Shown piece by piece: positions 20,445-31,748 of a stretch of DNA of 64,000 bases; position 1 is the stretch's first letter, and each line of letters opens with the position of its first letter. The notes beneath the pieces are model-generated. The model did no database searches. It was not told where the DNA came from and worked only from the letters and a program-made list of their open reading frames with translations. Origin of the DNA: Sphaerulina vaccinii. Taxonomy: Eukaryota; Ascomycota; Dothideomycetes; Mycosphaerellales; Mycosphaerellaceae. The translations under genes were made by a program, and so were the position numbers. The stretch spans positions 124,001-188,000 of the forward strand of contig JAKUDP010000028.1 of assembly GCA_022570795.1 (NCBI GenBank). The letters are read 5' to 3'.

Positions 20445-22164
20445 TCACCTTGATTCGAGCTCCTTCCACTTACGAGCACAAGTAGCGGCGGCGAAGTGAT
20501 AAGTGCTTCCGTGATGCACGAGGAAATCACTGACCTTCTTCCATGGCAATCGACCTCCATCGCGACCACGACCGCGACCTTGGGAGCCAGAGAAACGAGT
20601 GACGGCTTCGTCAAGTAGCTGGAGCTGTGAATATGTCAGAAATGTTCCGGTGAACGTGTTGCAATAGATGTCAATGACTCACATCGTCCTCTGTCCACTC
20701 TGGTCGACGGACACGATCGGCCTTGTCCTTGGTCAAGACCCTCACACGACCACGTAGGGTAGACTCCGCCTCGCGGAAGTTACCTCTCCTCTTGATCTCT
20801 TTGTAAGAGAAGCCTTCGTGTCTCATCTTGAGCAGGTACTTGTCTCGATCGCGGCGTACTTGCGCGTCGTGGAGAGCACGATCATTCATATCCTCTCCAA
20901 GTCTGTCGTCGATATCGGAATCGGAGTCGTCTTCACTGCATGCCTCAGTACTGGCGTCCATACCAGAATCAGTAAAGTCTTGGCCAGTTCCGAAGCCTGG
21001 GTAGTGGATGGGCTGCACGGCGGCAGGCTGAACAGCAGCAGGTTGAGTAGGAGGAGGTTGCAGGTCCTGGTAGGTCTCATATGGGTAGTTGGTGAGGAGG
21101 CCTGGGCCTCCGATCTGCATACCGTGAATAGTGGGGTGGTAGAGACCTGATGTGTACGCAGCAGACATCGGCCATGGGCCCGAATGCGAAGAGGTAGCAG
21201 AAGCGAATGTGAGATTGCCAAAAGACGCGGCAGTCGACATAGGCTGAGTATATCCAGTGGATGGGTGAGGCAGCGATGTAGTTGATGAGATGGAGCCAAA
21301 AGAGATCGCCATCTTGGGGTGAGCTTGCTCGAATTGAGCTCTGCCGTATCCGTTGGTGTTCTGCATGTGGAAGAAAGAAGCATTGGGCTTGTAGTCCGAT
21401 GGAGTTCGTGGACCGCTGCTGTGTGTATCGATGGAGGATGGCGAGGACGCATCATCGTGATCATAGTCAGTTACTGCATATGACCACTGCTCAGGCTGCA
21501 CGAGATCGTAGTCCGAGGTGTTGACCTTGACAGCAAACTGAGAAGGGCTTCGAGTACTGTACTTGTTGTCCATGTGGCCATTGACGGACACGATAGATGT
21601 GCCAAGAGAGGAAGCATTGGAATGATGATCGTTGGAGCCCAGAAGCGGAGAGTTCTCCGGCACGCCACCAAGTGCATGCTGATATGCCGTGGGCTGAAAC
21701 GATGAGGTGCCTACGGAAGGCGTCCACAGCGACTGCTCATGGTAGCTGCTCGCAGTGTTCGGCATGTTGTCCGGTGACTCCAGGGCACTGGTACCTTCGT
21801 TGCAGCAGTCGGTCATCATTGGGATTGAGTCGCCTAGGGACGACTCGTACTTGGCGTCGCGCCATAAGGACAAGTCGGAAGAAGCTGGGTAGTCGCTCAC
21901 GGCGCTCGGAAGGGTCGAAAGATAGTGACTATCGTCGCAAATGGTGCTTCCAAAGCTGGTAGTTGCCGATGTGGGTAATGCTTGAGTCTGGAGAGTGAGA
22001 GGTATCGTGGCTCGAGATGATTCATGCATGGAGCGTGGCATCGACATTGTGTGGTATGTCTGAGGATAAGATTGTCTCGCACTCTGAGACTGCTTGAGAG
22101 ACGATGGCGCGGATTGACGAGCAGCGTAGTGCGGGTGATAAGCGGCGGAGTTGGCTGCGGCCAT
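20445..22164 (-). CDS. Myb-like DNA-binding protein
   Basis: Two exons, 20683-22164 and 20445-20624, joined over a 58-nt intron (GTGAGT..CACAG), give 553 residues. About 390 N-terminal residues are low complexity, rich in Ser, Thr, Tyr, Pro and Gln, as in fungal activation regions. A short acidic stretch (EACSEDDSDSDIDD) leads into a basic helical part, RRDRDKYLLKMRHEGFSYKEIKRRGNF, a substrate for DNA binding of the homeodomain-like kind. After the intron, RRPEWTEDDLQLLDEAVTRF and later WKKVSDFLVHHG and CARKWKELES form a Myb/SANT-like repeat with the three spaced aromatic residues. The final codon is followed directly by a GTGAGA sequence, so a further 3' exon is possible. Function unknown; likely a nuclear regulator. 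A long upstream region (3.3 kb) fits a regulatory gene. Confidence 0.8.
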
Positions 22165-25100
22165 TTTGCTAACAGTCTCTACAGTTCGTCAGCACCGCCA
22201 ACAACCACAGCTGCAGTCCATCGAAGCAGTCGGTACCCATCAATTCGGTGTGCACCTACCTTGAATATGTCGAACCAGAACTCAGATATGATAGGGCTGG
22301 TGTCGATCGGATGCACTCGAGCGTATGTGCAGCTGGGTCCTGGCAGGAACGATGATGTTCGTGCTGGGAAACCGTTCAATGGGTCAAGGCGGTGAAAGTT
22401 GAGCCCTGACTAGCGCCTCCGGCTAATCGATATTCGTGCGTGAGTGAATGGATGTGGTTGTTGGCACACGCTAGAAGGGCTTGTATTGTGCGGTCTGCAA
22501 TGCGGAGTGCAGTGGCAAGACAGCTGCGTCGAGCCTGCAGCGGTCAATGCTCGTATGGAGTGCCGTGCTTTGGGTGGTGAGTGGTCGTCAATGTCTGGCG
22601 ATCTGGTCCGTTCTCGTGAGGTCCGATGCGGGCGATTCGAAATGCAATTGGAAACTGGCCACCAACTGGAAAAGACAGAACAACAACCACCGGCAATGTG
22701 AAGCAGAAGCGAACAGAAACAACAAACCAACCTCCTTGCGAAATACAGATCTTGAGTGAAAAGCCTGGGCTTTGCCACGGGCATCCTCTGCGCTTTGTAC
22801 ATCTTGTTTCAGCACCAAACCCCACGAACAGTGCCAACGTTGCGTTTGACTCTTGCCGTGATGCTTATGTCGGGATACATCTAGCTGAAGGTGCCGCGCT
22901 CCGGCCATGTGTTGCAAGCACATCTGAAGGACTACAGAGTGGAACAGGAGGCGTCTTGCGGATTCCGCGCGGGAAGAAGTGTGGTTGACACAGGCTGCTG
23001 GGATGCCTAATCTCAATAGAGAGCAGAAGACATCTACTAGGAGGCAACTCCTGTCGGCAATGTTGATAGGAACATCGTGGAGAGCAGTGCTGTGCATGGA
23101 ACCCACACCTGCCAGCAGCTGATTGTTCGAATCGGACCTGTCGCGGACCTGTCATCAACATTGATATGCTGCTTCCCGTGGCCAGCGCAGAGAACGTCCA
23201 AGGCTTTCCATCGCCTGCAGGGCAGCATTAGGGTGGCCTGCCAGGGTCTTGCGGCTCGCGCGATTGTCTGAACGACGGCAGGGTCGATCAGAGGCCGTGA
23301 ACTACTTTTGCGAGATGACTGCAATATGTTAACACGACTGTGTTCAGATTGTGCCGCGCGGGAGGAGTGATCATACCAGAGTTCTGCACACGAGGGTGTG
23401 CCAGTGAGATGAGCTCTATGATTACATCTTCGTACTGCATTGTTTACCGGGTAAAGCTCTACGCAATATGCAGACATATGCAAGATTTTCATTGGTACCC
23501 CGCCGGTAGCATGCGTGTTGTGCCAACGATGAGAGGCCTAAGCTGCGCACAGCATCGAAAAGTACTGATCTCGTTCAGTCCTGTGATGGACATTCCTCTC
23601 CAGCCGCGATGTATGCTGGACGCTTGCTGGACATGCTTTTCGTAAGGCGGGGGCCTGACAATACTGATATGGACACATGCTCTTCTTGACAGCGGCAGTG
23701 GCGGCTACAGAGTCGCGAGGCATAACGCGAGTCCCCTGCCGATCGTCTCTGTCAAAAGACGGGCCGATGCATCCAGCCGAATCTCCTTGCTGCTGTTCAT
23801 CCTGTCAAAGCTGTGTCTCGAGGCTGTCTGCAGTAGTCGGCACTGGTGGAGAGCTGTAAGCAGCAGCATTTTGTACTCACAAACGACAGGCGAGAGGGTC
23901 CTCGCCAGGAGAGATATCATCAGATCGTCATGTTTGACGACATGAAGCCAGAAGGCCTTCGTACGATGCGACGTTACACAGGCAGAGTCTCATGATGAGG
24001 TGGAGTGGAGGATGGTGAGTTTCAGCCACATCTTGTTCCGTGCCTCAGGTTGTTTCGTCAGATCGGCTTTTGACGGCAATGCATACAGTACACCTTCATA
24101 ATTTAGACAGGAGTTACACACGACATGTTCATGGGCCACGACATAAGTCAAAACGGACACATAGCGATTGAGCAGCCTTCTGGTCTCTTCCCACACCTCA
24201 TCTGGTCCAGAAAGTCCAGACTTGGCCCATTCGACGGACTCTCTGCCCACAATGTGTTGAAGCATATGGTGTTGCCATGCTGGGTCTTGGGTAGTCTAAC
24301 CTGAAGCGCGATCGGCAACACCGACTCTCCTAAGACTCCATGAGGTCACATACCTGTGAGTTGCCAGGTCATGATTGCGGCCGTCACAGCGTATGGCAGC
24401 AGGATATGAAGAGACCAACGGGATTGCTGGAAATTCCTCATTGGCTCCTCGACATGTATTTCCTTAGCCGCCAGGGCTGTGCCAATCAGAGGTGTGTGGA
24501 GTATCTCAGACCTCACGTCTGTTGTACTCCACTTTGCAAGGCGCGCGGTCTGTTCATCTTCGAACAAATTCACTGGTCATTGACATGCGACCTGGAGAAG
24601 ATGCGACCTGGAGACAAGCCGAGCAGAGCACGAGCGCTGTCCTTGACTTCGGCCTGGACTCGAGGCCTGTTGTGATTGTGCCGCACCTTGAACACATTGG
24701 CGCTTCACGCCTCAAGAGAGATATGGGCTGCATACAACCCAAAAGGCTCACCTCACAGAAGCCTGGAGACGATCACAATACTCACCTCGCGGGACAGACG
24801 AAGGCTCTCTACTTCACAGAGGTGGGAACATACCAAGAAGTCGTCGGCACGATCTGTATACCTAATTTAGACCTGCAGTGCAGACATAGCCGCCGATGCT
24901 GCTTCGCGCCGCGCTTCGACCTCCTCTGCGGCCACCGGATCTTATTATAGCATGAAACAGGCGCGTTGCTACCACCAGCATCAGAATATGCCCTTGGTGA
25001 CGTCTCAAATCCAGATACCGTACAACCATGGCCCACTGGAGAGGCCAGCTCGAGGACATTTGGACTCCTTCTGCAGAAGCGCTTGACATCGATTGCTAAC

Positions 25101-25520
25101 AGGTGTTTCAGCATGACCCTCCCACATGAAGTACACACCCGCTCTTGCGAGCCTCATGGCCGGGACAGTGCTGGAATGTTTCATCAAGACCCATCGATAG
25201 GCCAGAGACTCTCAGGTGGGCATTCGACGATTGATATAAGCTGACCACGATGCCACTTGTCAGGTAACAACAAGAGCATCGATTTGAAAGACTGGTCTCT
25301 TTCACCTATCACTTCTCCTTTTCTTCTTTTCCTTGAGTCTTTCCTTTGGTAGCTTCTTCGGTCTGGTACTGGCGTTCTATTCGAAATCACTAATCTCATA
25401 ATCTCAATACCTCCTCGCCTATCGCGCTAGGCCTCCGCCTGGGAACCATTATTCGACGCCACTGACAGCGGTCTCACGATACTTACACATAACCTAATTC
25501 GTTGAGAACTCGAAATCTGG
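22165..25520. other. Long divergent intergenic region
   Basis: 3.36 kb between two divergent Myb-like genes. Apart from the doubtful two-exon frame at 23990-24575 I can support no gene. Frames at 22410-23106 (minus) and 24492-24950 (plus) show no domain-like blocks or paired splice sites. No repeat or RNA gene found. Confidence 0.4.
23990..24575 (-). CDS. Doubtful two-exon fragment, unknown
   Basis: Not recognised. On the minus strand a frame at about 24354-24575 (ending ILLPYAVTAAIMTWQLT, a possible membrane segment) joins over a GTATGT..CCCAG intron (24280-24353) to 23990-24279, whose translation contains VEWAKSGLSGPDEVWEETRR and a CNSC pair and ends at a stop. The junction keeps the frame. 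The 5' part is unresolved: an acceptor at about 24576 would be required, and I found no convincing upstream exon. It could be a chance frame. Offered only because both joined pieces look protein-like. Confidence 0.25.
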
Positions 25521-26393
25521 ATGACATACGTTCGCAACCTGCCGATCATGCCTAAGCAAACCCGGACACCATCGATAAACGCCATGCCATCTTTAGCTCC
25601 ATACCCGGCAGCTCCAGAGCCCCCACAGAAAGCTGCAGCCATATGGAGCTCGAGCGACGATGAGATACTGCTGCAAGCTCGTGCCTCGGGTCTCAACTGG
25701 CAGCCCATTGCGAATCGACACTTCCCAAACAAGAGTGCAAACGCTTGTCGCAAGCGTCACGAACGCCTCATTGAGCGCCGCCACGGCGATGACTGGGACA
25801 CACACAAGCTCGAACTGCTCGCCACCGAGTATATGGCCTGCAGAAAGGAGATGTGGGAGGTCCTTGCAGCACGGCTTGGAGAGCGCTCGGCGGTGGTGGA
25901 AGCCAAGGTAAGATGACAGTTCTGTGACTCTCGAACCTCTACTGATTGTCGATAACAGTGCATGGAGAAAGGCTTGAAAGCACTTCAGACGGCAGCTCGA
26001 ATCGCGCAGAGAAAAGCCTCGGCATCATGCCAGCCCATCGAGGATCGCGGTGGCATACCAGATCAGAACAGCGACTCTGGCATCGGCTTCGGGTCTGACG
26101 CTGAGACCGAGGCCGGACAAGCTGCATCTTCAAGCACAGCTGTCTCCTGGCAGGCGACTGAGCAGACGCAGCAGCAATCACACCAGGAACATGTACGATC
26201 GAGAAGCTTGCCACAACCACTGCCTCTCTATCAACCACCTCAGGCTGTTCGACGAACTGTCCAGGCTTCGACAACGAGCAGCTCGCGTCGTGAGCCTTCT
26301 CTACAAGCAGCAGCTGCTAGCGGATCTAGATGCTCTCCCGACTGCCAGAACGGACGCGGTGGTATCAGCATCCAATCTGTGCTCTCAAGCTAG
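25521..26393 (+). CDS. Myb/SANT-like domain protein
   Basis: Exons 25521-25907 and 25959-26393 (51-nt intron GTAAGA..AACAG) encode 273 residues; a second in-frame ATG at 25548 is an alternative start. Residues about 42-86, WSSSDDEILLQARASGLNWQ then PIANRHFPNKSANACRKRHERL, form a Myb/SANT-like DNA-binding repeat of a type common in Pezizomycotina. A second related helical stretch, WDTHKLELLATEYMACRKEMWEVLAARLGERSAVVEAK, runs up to the intron and continues with CMEKGLKALQTAARIAQRK. The C-terminal half is Ser/Gln-rich and disordered. Probable nuclear regulator with unknown target. It is divergent from the other Myb-like gene. Confidence 0.8.
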
Positions 26394-26946
26394 AGCACAT
26401 TCTTCACGATTCCATTGATCTTTTCCGTCGACACACTTGCATGAGATACCCCACGACTGTCACGATATGAGCTTCATGTACCTTTTTCTTGTGACGATTG
26501 ATGAGTGCGATAATGATTGCGAGGAAGACGGGGAAGATGTGGAATAGCAAAAGAGTGCGCCTGCAAGTAAATAAGAGTGTACCATGGTATCAGACTAGAT
26601 CCATATCCAGACTGAACTTTTAATGCTTTTCCTCCACTCAAGCGTCATCTCTTGTCTTGGCTTTTCACAGTTTCAGCCGCTCCTCCACCCTGGACCGAGC
26701 GACCCGAGAAACTCGCATGTGCTCATTGGTCGATTGACGTAGATCGTTAGAGATGGATTGGCTCCTCATCACGTTCTGACGCGGTCACATACGTGAGCTT
26801 GGTCAGGGAAGAGTGGTGTAACAGTACAGTATAGGTCTGCAGCAGGAACAGTCGAATGTGCCGACGCAGTCCATCGGCAGAGAGACGACCACCACACCCC
26901 TGAGCATTGGCCTGCTGAAGTCTACGCTTGAAGGCAATCTGTCCTG
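26394..26946. other. Intergenic region
   Basis: 0.55 kb holding the 3' end of the Myb-like gene and the promoter of the CDF gene. I see no gene-like frame or repeat. Confidence 0.4.
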
Positions 26947-28524
26947 ATGCGTGGTTTCACACACTTCGGATGTAATGCCTCTGCCTCGACCTCGATCTCT
27001 GCGCGCGCATACCGACTACTGTCAAAAGGACGCAACCTCTCGCTGTCGAGTCAGCGCCGTATTCTGACCTCGACCTCTTCCTCGACTTTCCACAACGCGT
27101 CGCCAAAGGCACGCAGCCCCTACCAGTGGTCTCACATTGTGCACACCATACGCGTCTGCCCTACTGCCCCCCGCCCAGCAGCAACAGCGACAGCAATGGC
27201 GACCACCTCCTCCACCACCGCCGCCGTCCAGAAGCGCACGCATGCTGGCCATTCGCACGCTGGACATCACCACCACCATGGCGACAACGCGTACCTGACG
27301 AGCAAGAACAAGAACGATCCTGGCGTGCGCATCACCAGGATTGGCCTGTATGTCAATCTCGGCATGGCCATCGCAAAGGGTGCGGGTGGATATGTCTTCA
27401 ACTCGAAAGCGTAAGCATTGCCTTTGAAGGGCAGGAGCAGCAACAGCAGCTCAGCCAGTGATATGAGTACTGGCACATGCTGACTGGAACTGCAGCTTGA
27501 CGGCTGATGCAGTCCATGCCCTGACCGACTTGGTATCAGATATCATGACACTTGCCACGATCTCCTGGTCAATACGGCCAGCATCGTCCAAGTATCCTAT
27601 GGGTTATGGCAAGATCGAGTCTCTCGGTGCTCTGGCTGTGTCGTTCATCCTACTCGGAGGTGGTATTGGCATAGGCTTGCAGGCTGTTCTGGCGTTGAGC
27701 CAGCAGTTTTTCCCTCACATTCATGAGGCTTTATCACATCTAGGCTTCCTTGCCCATTCACATTCTCATGGTCATGAAGGTGGTCATGGTGCTGCGGAGC
27801 TTGGGCCAAACATCAATGCCGCGTGGCTGGCAGCGGGTTCGATTGTGATCAAGGAATGGCTCTATCGAGCTACGATGAAGGTGGCTAAAGAAAAGCGCAG
27901 CAGTGTGCTTTCAAGCAATGTACGTCTCACATCATACGAGACTCTAGAAGATGATGCTAACGTCTACAGGCGTACCATCACAGAGTAGACAGCTTGACTG
28001 CTTTTGTCGCTCTTTTCACTATTGTTGCCAGCCATTTCCTGGAAGGCGCGCGCTGGCTTGATCCGGTGGGTGGTCTAGTGATCAGTGGCATGATTGTGCA
28101 GGCTGGATGGGGTAACACGATGTCGGCACTATACGAACTCGCAGATCGAGGAGTCGATGAGGAGATTCGAGAGAAAGCACAAACGACAGCGGTGGCGGCA
28201 CTGGGACCTTTTGGCATCGAGCTTCGAGGACTGCAGGGTATCAAATCGGGCCAGAATCTGATGTTCGACGTCGAGGTGGTCGTACCGAAGGACTGGACAG
28301 TCGTGCGCACCGATGAGGTTCAGCAAGTCGTTCGAGATGCGATCGCCTCGAAGGTCAGAGGCACCAAGCGTGTCACCATCAAATTCACCACTAAGAAGGA
28401 AGGCGCGGCTTTTGAAGACGAATTCGTGGCGAAGAACGAAGATCCTGAACACGGCACGGACGAACACGACCATGACCACGACCATGCCAACGGACATGCG
28501 ACAGAAGGCGAGAAGCGGAAGTGA
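26947..28524 (+). CDS. CDF metal transporter, MMT1/MMT2-like (mitochondrial)
   Basis: Exons 26947-27410, 27496-27919 and 27970-28524 (introns 85 and 50 nt, both with CTGAC/CTAAC branch sites) encode 480 residues. The N-terminal 60 residues are rich in Ser, Arg and Ala with almost no acid, a plausible mitochondrial presequence. A His-rich stretch follows (residues about 99-112, HAGHSHAGHHHHHGD). The cation diffusion facilitator core has DAVHALTDLVSD in the second membrane segment and AYHHRVDSLTAF in the fifth, the paired metal-binding HxxxD/HxxxD-type sites, the latter built across intron 2. A second His loop (HSHSHGHEGGHG) and a His/Asp-rich C-tail follow the cytoplasmic domain. MMT proteins export iron or related metals from mitochondria in yeast; metal specificity here is inferred. 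Confidence 0.9.
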
Positions 28525-30415
28525 GGAGCACACGTGCTTCTGAGTATACTGAAGATCCATTCGAGGCACGCTTGTTACGGACTACGATTGCCTGTAACCT
28601 TGCATGTCGCCAGCTTACGATTGACGATCTTGATGGCCAGGACGCTGGTTCTTCATTCGATATCTCAACCCGCATGTCATTCGCCAGATTGGCGGCTATC
28701 ATGGCACGAGATATGCTCTCGCAACACCGCACGGCTACAGCTCAGGACGTCCTGTCGATGGCGCAGCAGTTTGAGCAAGCAGAATGTCGACACAGTGGTC
28801 GTCGCAGCTCGAGAGCCTGTTGACAGAAGAATTCGTAAGATTTGGATAAATTGGGAGTGGTGCTGCTCTCAAGCACACAATGCGCTCCAAACCGGTTTGC
28901 AGTCGGTGGTCTTGCGAAAGAGCGGACGAGACATACGGAGAGCATTCCTATGAGGTCCTCCACTGCTGCGATATCCAGGTCAGCTTTCAGCATGGAGTTA
29001 CCCTACTGCGCACTGTAGGTTCCCGCCAGCATATAGTTCGCAGGCTTCGATAATCGACTTATCGAACACTCTCATGTTGTTGTCACTGGCTAGTTGGCTT
29101 CTCTCTGACATCAGGCTGGCGGTCGACTACAGCCCTAGAGACGAACAGGTTGGCTTAGTCTGTAGAGGCCGCTGGAGACCAGTATCCAACTCGGATGCGC
29201 GACGACGCTGTATATGGACGTAAATTGACTTATCGGCGTGGGTCAAAAGAGCAACTCAGAGCCAAAACGGTCGCCAACTATTAGCAGTTCTACATGACTC
29301 CTGCCACTAGAGAGTTCTCAACTTCACTACTAAAGGGCGAATAAGTATAATCGAGCGTCAACCATGTCAACGACTTGAGCTCGCCACTACACCACGAATG
29401 ACTGCTAAAATTCGACGTATCTCTTTACCTACATGGACACTTAAATCGCGTGAGTATTGACACGAAAAAGCACTAAAACAAGCACACAGCAAAACAATCG
29501 GCAATAGCAAGCTGCTATTCGACTCAACCTACCATTCGAAGTCTATGAACTTCGCGGAGGTAGCATAGTTTGAACAAGTCAAGCACCAGCTCTGCTGACG
29601 ACTTGTTGACTCTCCCACTAGTCTAGGGACGATTGTTGTCAGGGTACAAATTGCCTGCGTATATGGCCCCCAATCCACGGGGACTCGGACGACCATACTT
29701 GAGCATCAAGTCCTCTTAACAACCAGGCCGATGTGAAGCAGAGATATCGAATGTCGAGTGTGGGAATCTGTCTGGGTCCTGCTATAGTCGATTGATCGCG
29801 TTGTCGTCCTTCATGATCTAAAGCCAAAACAGCAGTCAAGCAGCGACAAGCCCACAGAGGCTGCTTCTGTGGTGACTCAGCAGTCCAGATGTTCAAAACC
29901 GAGGTGCATGCTGACAATTCTCGGGCTTAACCGCTGGGCCTTTGCTCCGTGCAACAAATGTTGGTGCGTCTGGAGTTGCCCATGGGGAAGACTTTTCTGG
30001 GGCGTTCACAAGGAGAAAGCTTCGTCTGGGCCAAGCTACTCAAGCCATAGCTTCTTCCAGTCTCCACCCACAAATTCGACCCCGAGGCGTTGCTTGGTAC
30101 CAATTACACGTTTGCGGTGTCAGTGCAACAGATGACTCTCACGTGGCATGCGATCCGTTTACAATGTAGATGCCAAATCATTAGATCGAACCTGATGGCT
30201 CGACGGATGTCACAGACGAGGCCAAATGGTTCCATATTCGCATCAGCGGAACGCACAATCCAGGCTCTGGCCTCACATAGCATATAACAAAGACCATCAT
30301 ATCGAAAAGAAATACATCTCATCAGCTCCTCCAACATCTATGCCATTCACAGTCTGCATCGCCTCCAGCTCTCAACAAACAACACGTCCTTCATCTCCAA
30401 CGATCAAGAACAATA
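28525..30415. other. Long intergenic region containing two array-type cassettes
   Basis: 1.9 kb without a supportable gene. Frames at 28521-28953 have no domain-like features. Two cassettes related to the large array lie at 29263-29638 (separate entry). The last 100 bp hold the acetate-permease promoter and leader. Confidence 0.5.
29263..29638 (-). repeat. Two array-type cassettes (small second array)
   Basis: Cassette D1: T-tract motif CAAAACGGTCG (plus strand) at 29263-29273 and core ending about 29407. Cassette D2: CAAAACAATCG at 29490-29500 and core ending 29638. Motif-to-core-end distances are 144 and 148 nt and the period is 228 bp, matching the array at 56.9-59.9 kb (138-159 nt; 215-250 bp). 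Core similarity: CAACGACTTGAGCTCGCCAC in D1 and GACGACTTGTTGACTCTCCC in D2 against the consensus CAACGACTTACGAGTCTACC. Flanking sequence is unrelated. Orientation is given for the strand on which the A-box-like core precedes the T-tract. Confidence 0.8.
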
Positions 30416-31255
30416 ATGTCATCAACTCCATCCTTCGAGAAATCCCGAGCAACACAACACGAGATGTCCCACCTTCACCACACTCAGACGATAAACTTGC
30501 CAGCAGCAGGAGGTGAATTCCAGCCTGGTCAACATACCAACGTCGCAGCGCAGAAGAAGCTCGCAAATCCTGCACCTTTGGGACTGGGAGCTTTCGCTTT
30601 GACAACTTTCGTCTTGTCTTGCATCAATCTTAAAGTCTTTGATGTTACTGAGCCTAACCTCGTGGTTGCGCTTGCGTATGGATATGGAGGACTTGTGCAG
30701 CTTCTTGCTGGGATGTGGGAAATGGCTGTGGGGAATACTTTTGGTGCTAGTAAGCGTTCCGTTCACAGATCAATGCATCGCAAGATTCAAATGCTAACAA
30801 TATGTCCAGCTGCTCTATCCTCATATGGAGGTTTCTGGATCTCTTTCGGAATCCTTCTGACTCCAGCTTTCGGCATCGTCGAGTCTTACACCGATAAGAC
30901 TACTGGAGTCAGCAACTTCAACGAGGTGTTCGCATTGTATTTGTGGGGCTGGTTCATCTTCACGACACTTTGCATGCTCCTGACTACACGATCGACGATT
31001 GCATTCCTTTCGCTCTTCGTCGTTCTTGATGCTGCTTTCTTGTGTTTGGCTTTGTCTGAGCAGTATGCTGCGACTGCTGCTTCGCCACACTTGCAGACTG
31101 CTGGTGGTGTCTTTGGCATTCTTGCGGCGTTCCTGGCTTGGTTTAACATGTTTGCTGGTATGGCAGATTCGTCTAACTTTTGGTTCAATGTACCTGTTGT
31201 TCATTTGCCATGGAGCGACAAGAAGAGGCAAGAGCGTGCAGATGAGCGGGTCTAA
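30416..31255 (+). CDS. Acetate/ammonium transporter family (GPR1/FUN34/YaaH)
   Basis: Exons 30416-30749 and 30810-31255 encode 259 residues. The family signature NPAPLGL is at residues about 52-58 (ANPAPLGLGAFALTTF), followed by six hydrophobic segments. The 60-nt intron (GTAAGC..GCTAAC..TCCAG) is in frame and stop-free; removing it restores the conserved FGATALSSYGGFW, which shows it is a real intron. Yeast Ato and Aspergillus AcpA relatives carry acetate/proton or ammonium across the plasma membrane. The substrate here is not evident from sequence. The start is the first ATG of the frame, after an A-rich leader. Confidence 0.92.
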   Translation: MSSTPSFEKSRATQHEMSHLHHTQTINLPAAGGEFQPGQHTNVAAQKKLANPAPLGLGAFALTTFVLSCINLKVFDVTEPNLVVALAYGYGGLVQLLAGMWEMAVGNTFGASKRSVHRSMHRKIQMLTICPAALSSYGGFWISFGILLTPAFGIVESYTDKTTGVSNFNEVFALYLWGWFIFTTLCMLLTTRSTIAFLSLFVVLDAAFLCLALSEQYAATAASPHLQTAGGVFGILAAFLAWFNMFAGMADSSNFWFNVPVVHLPWSDKKRQERADERV

Positions 31256-31748
31256 GGGTTGAGGGAGCACGAGATGATTGCTGTAGCTGCGAAGGTCGTT
31301 GGCTTATAGACATATATCGATATGCCCTCAATGATATGAACGATCGATACCTGCTGGTCGTGCCAGTTCCATATATTTACCTCCTTGTATGCCTGACGAT
31401 TCAGCTTAAACCTGGCAGCCAGGTTCTCACCTCAGTGCCTGTGGTCGGTAAATGCAGCTATGTGCGCTAGTCGATGAAAGTCGCGCAAACCATCTCGCGC
31501 GCACTCCTAAATTGAGCCGGATGTCAGCAACTATCTCTGGAGAAGGTACGATGCCGTTTCGCATGTTTGTCTGTGAGCTCTGCACTCTGGAGCGCACGAG
31601 CGAGCAGAGGTACTTACTTCGTAGGCTCGTTACATGGATTCCCAGTGCGCTCGGGCGCCCATACCACGTCTTATATGCTCGTACGCCATGATAGCCGCTC
31701 CTCTGCGCTGTATTTACGAGCCGTCGGTGGACATGACCAAGGTGCCCT
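31256..31748. other. Convergent intergenic region
   Basis: 0.49 kb between the stop codons of the permease and the F-box-like gene. Nothing further recognised. Confidence 0.4.

Noticed and set aside
22410..23106. Overlapping minus-strand frames of 97-172 codons
   Set aside because: Composition and sequence look random, and there are no paired splice sites or recognisable motifs.
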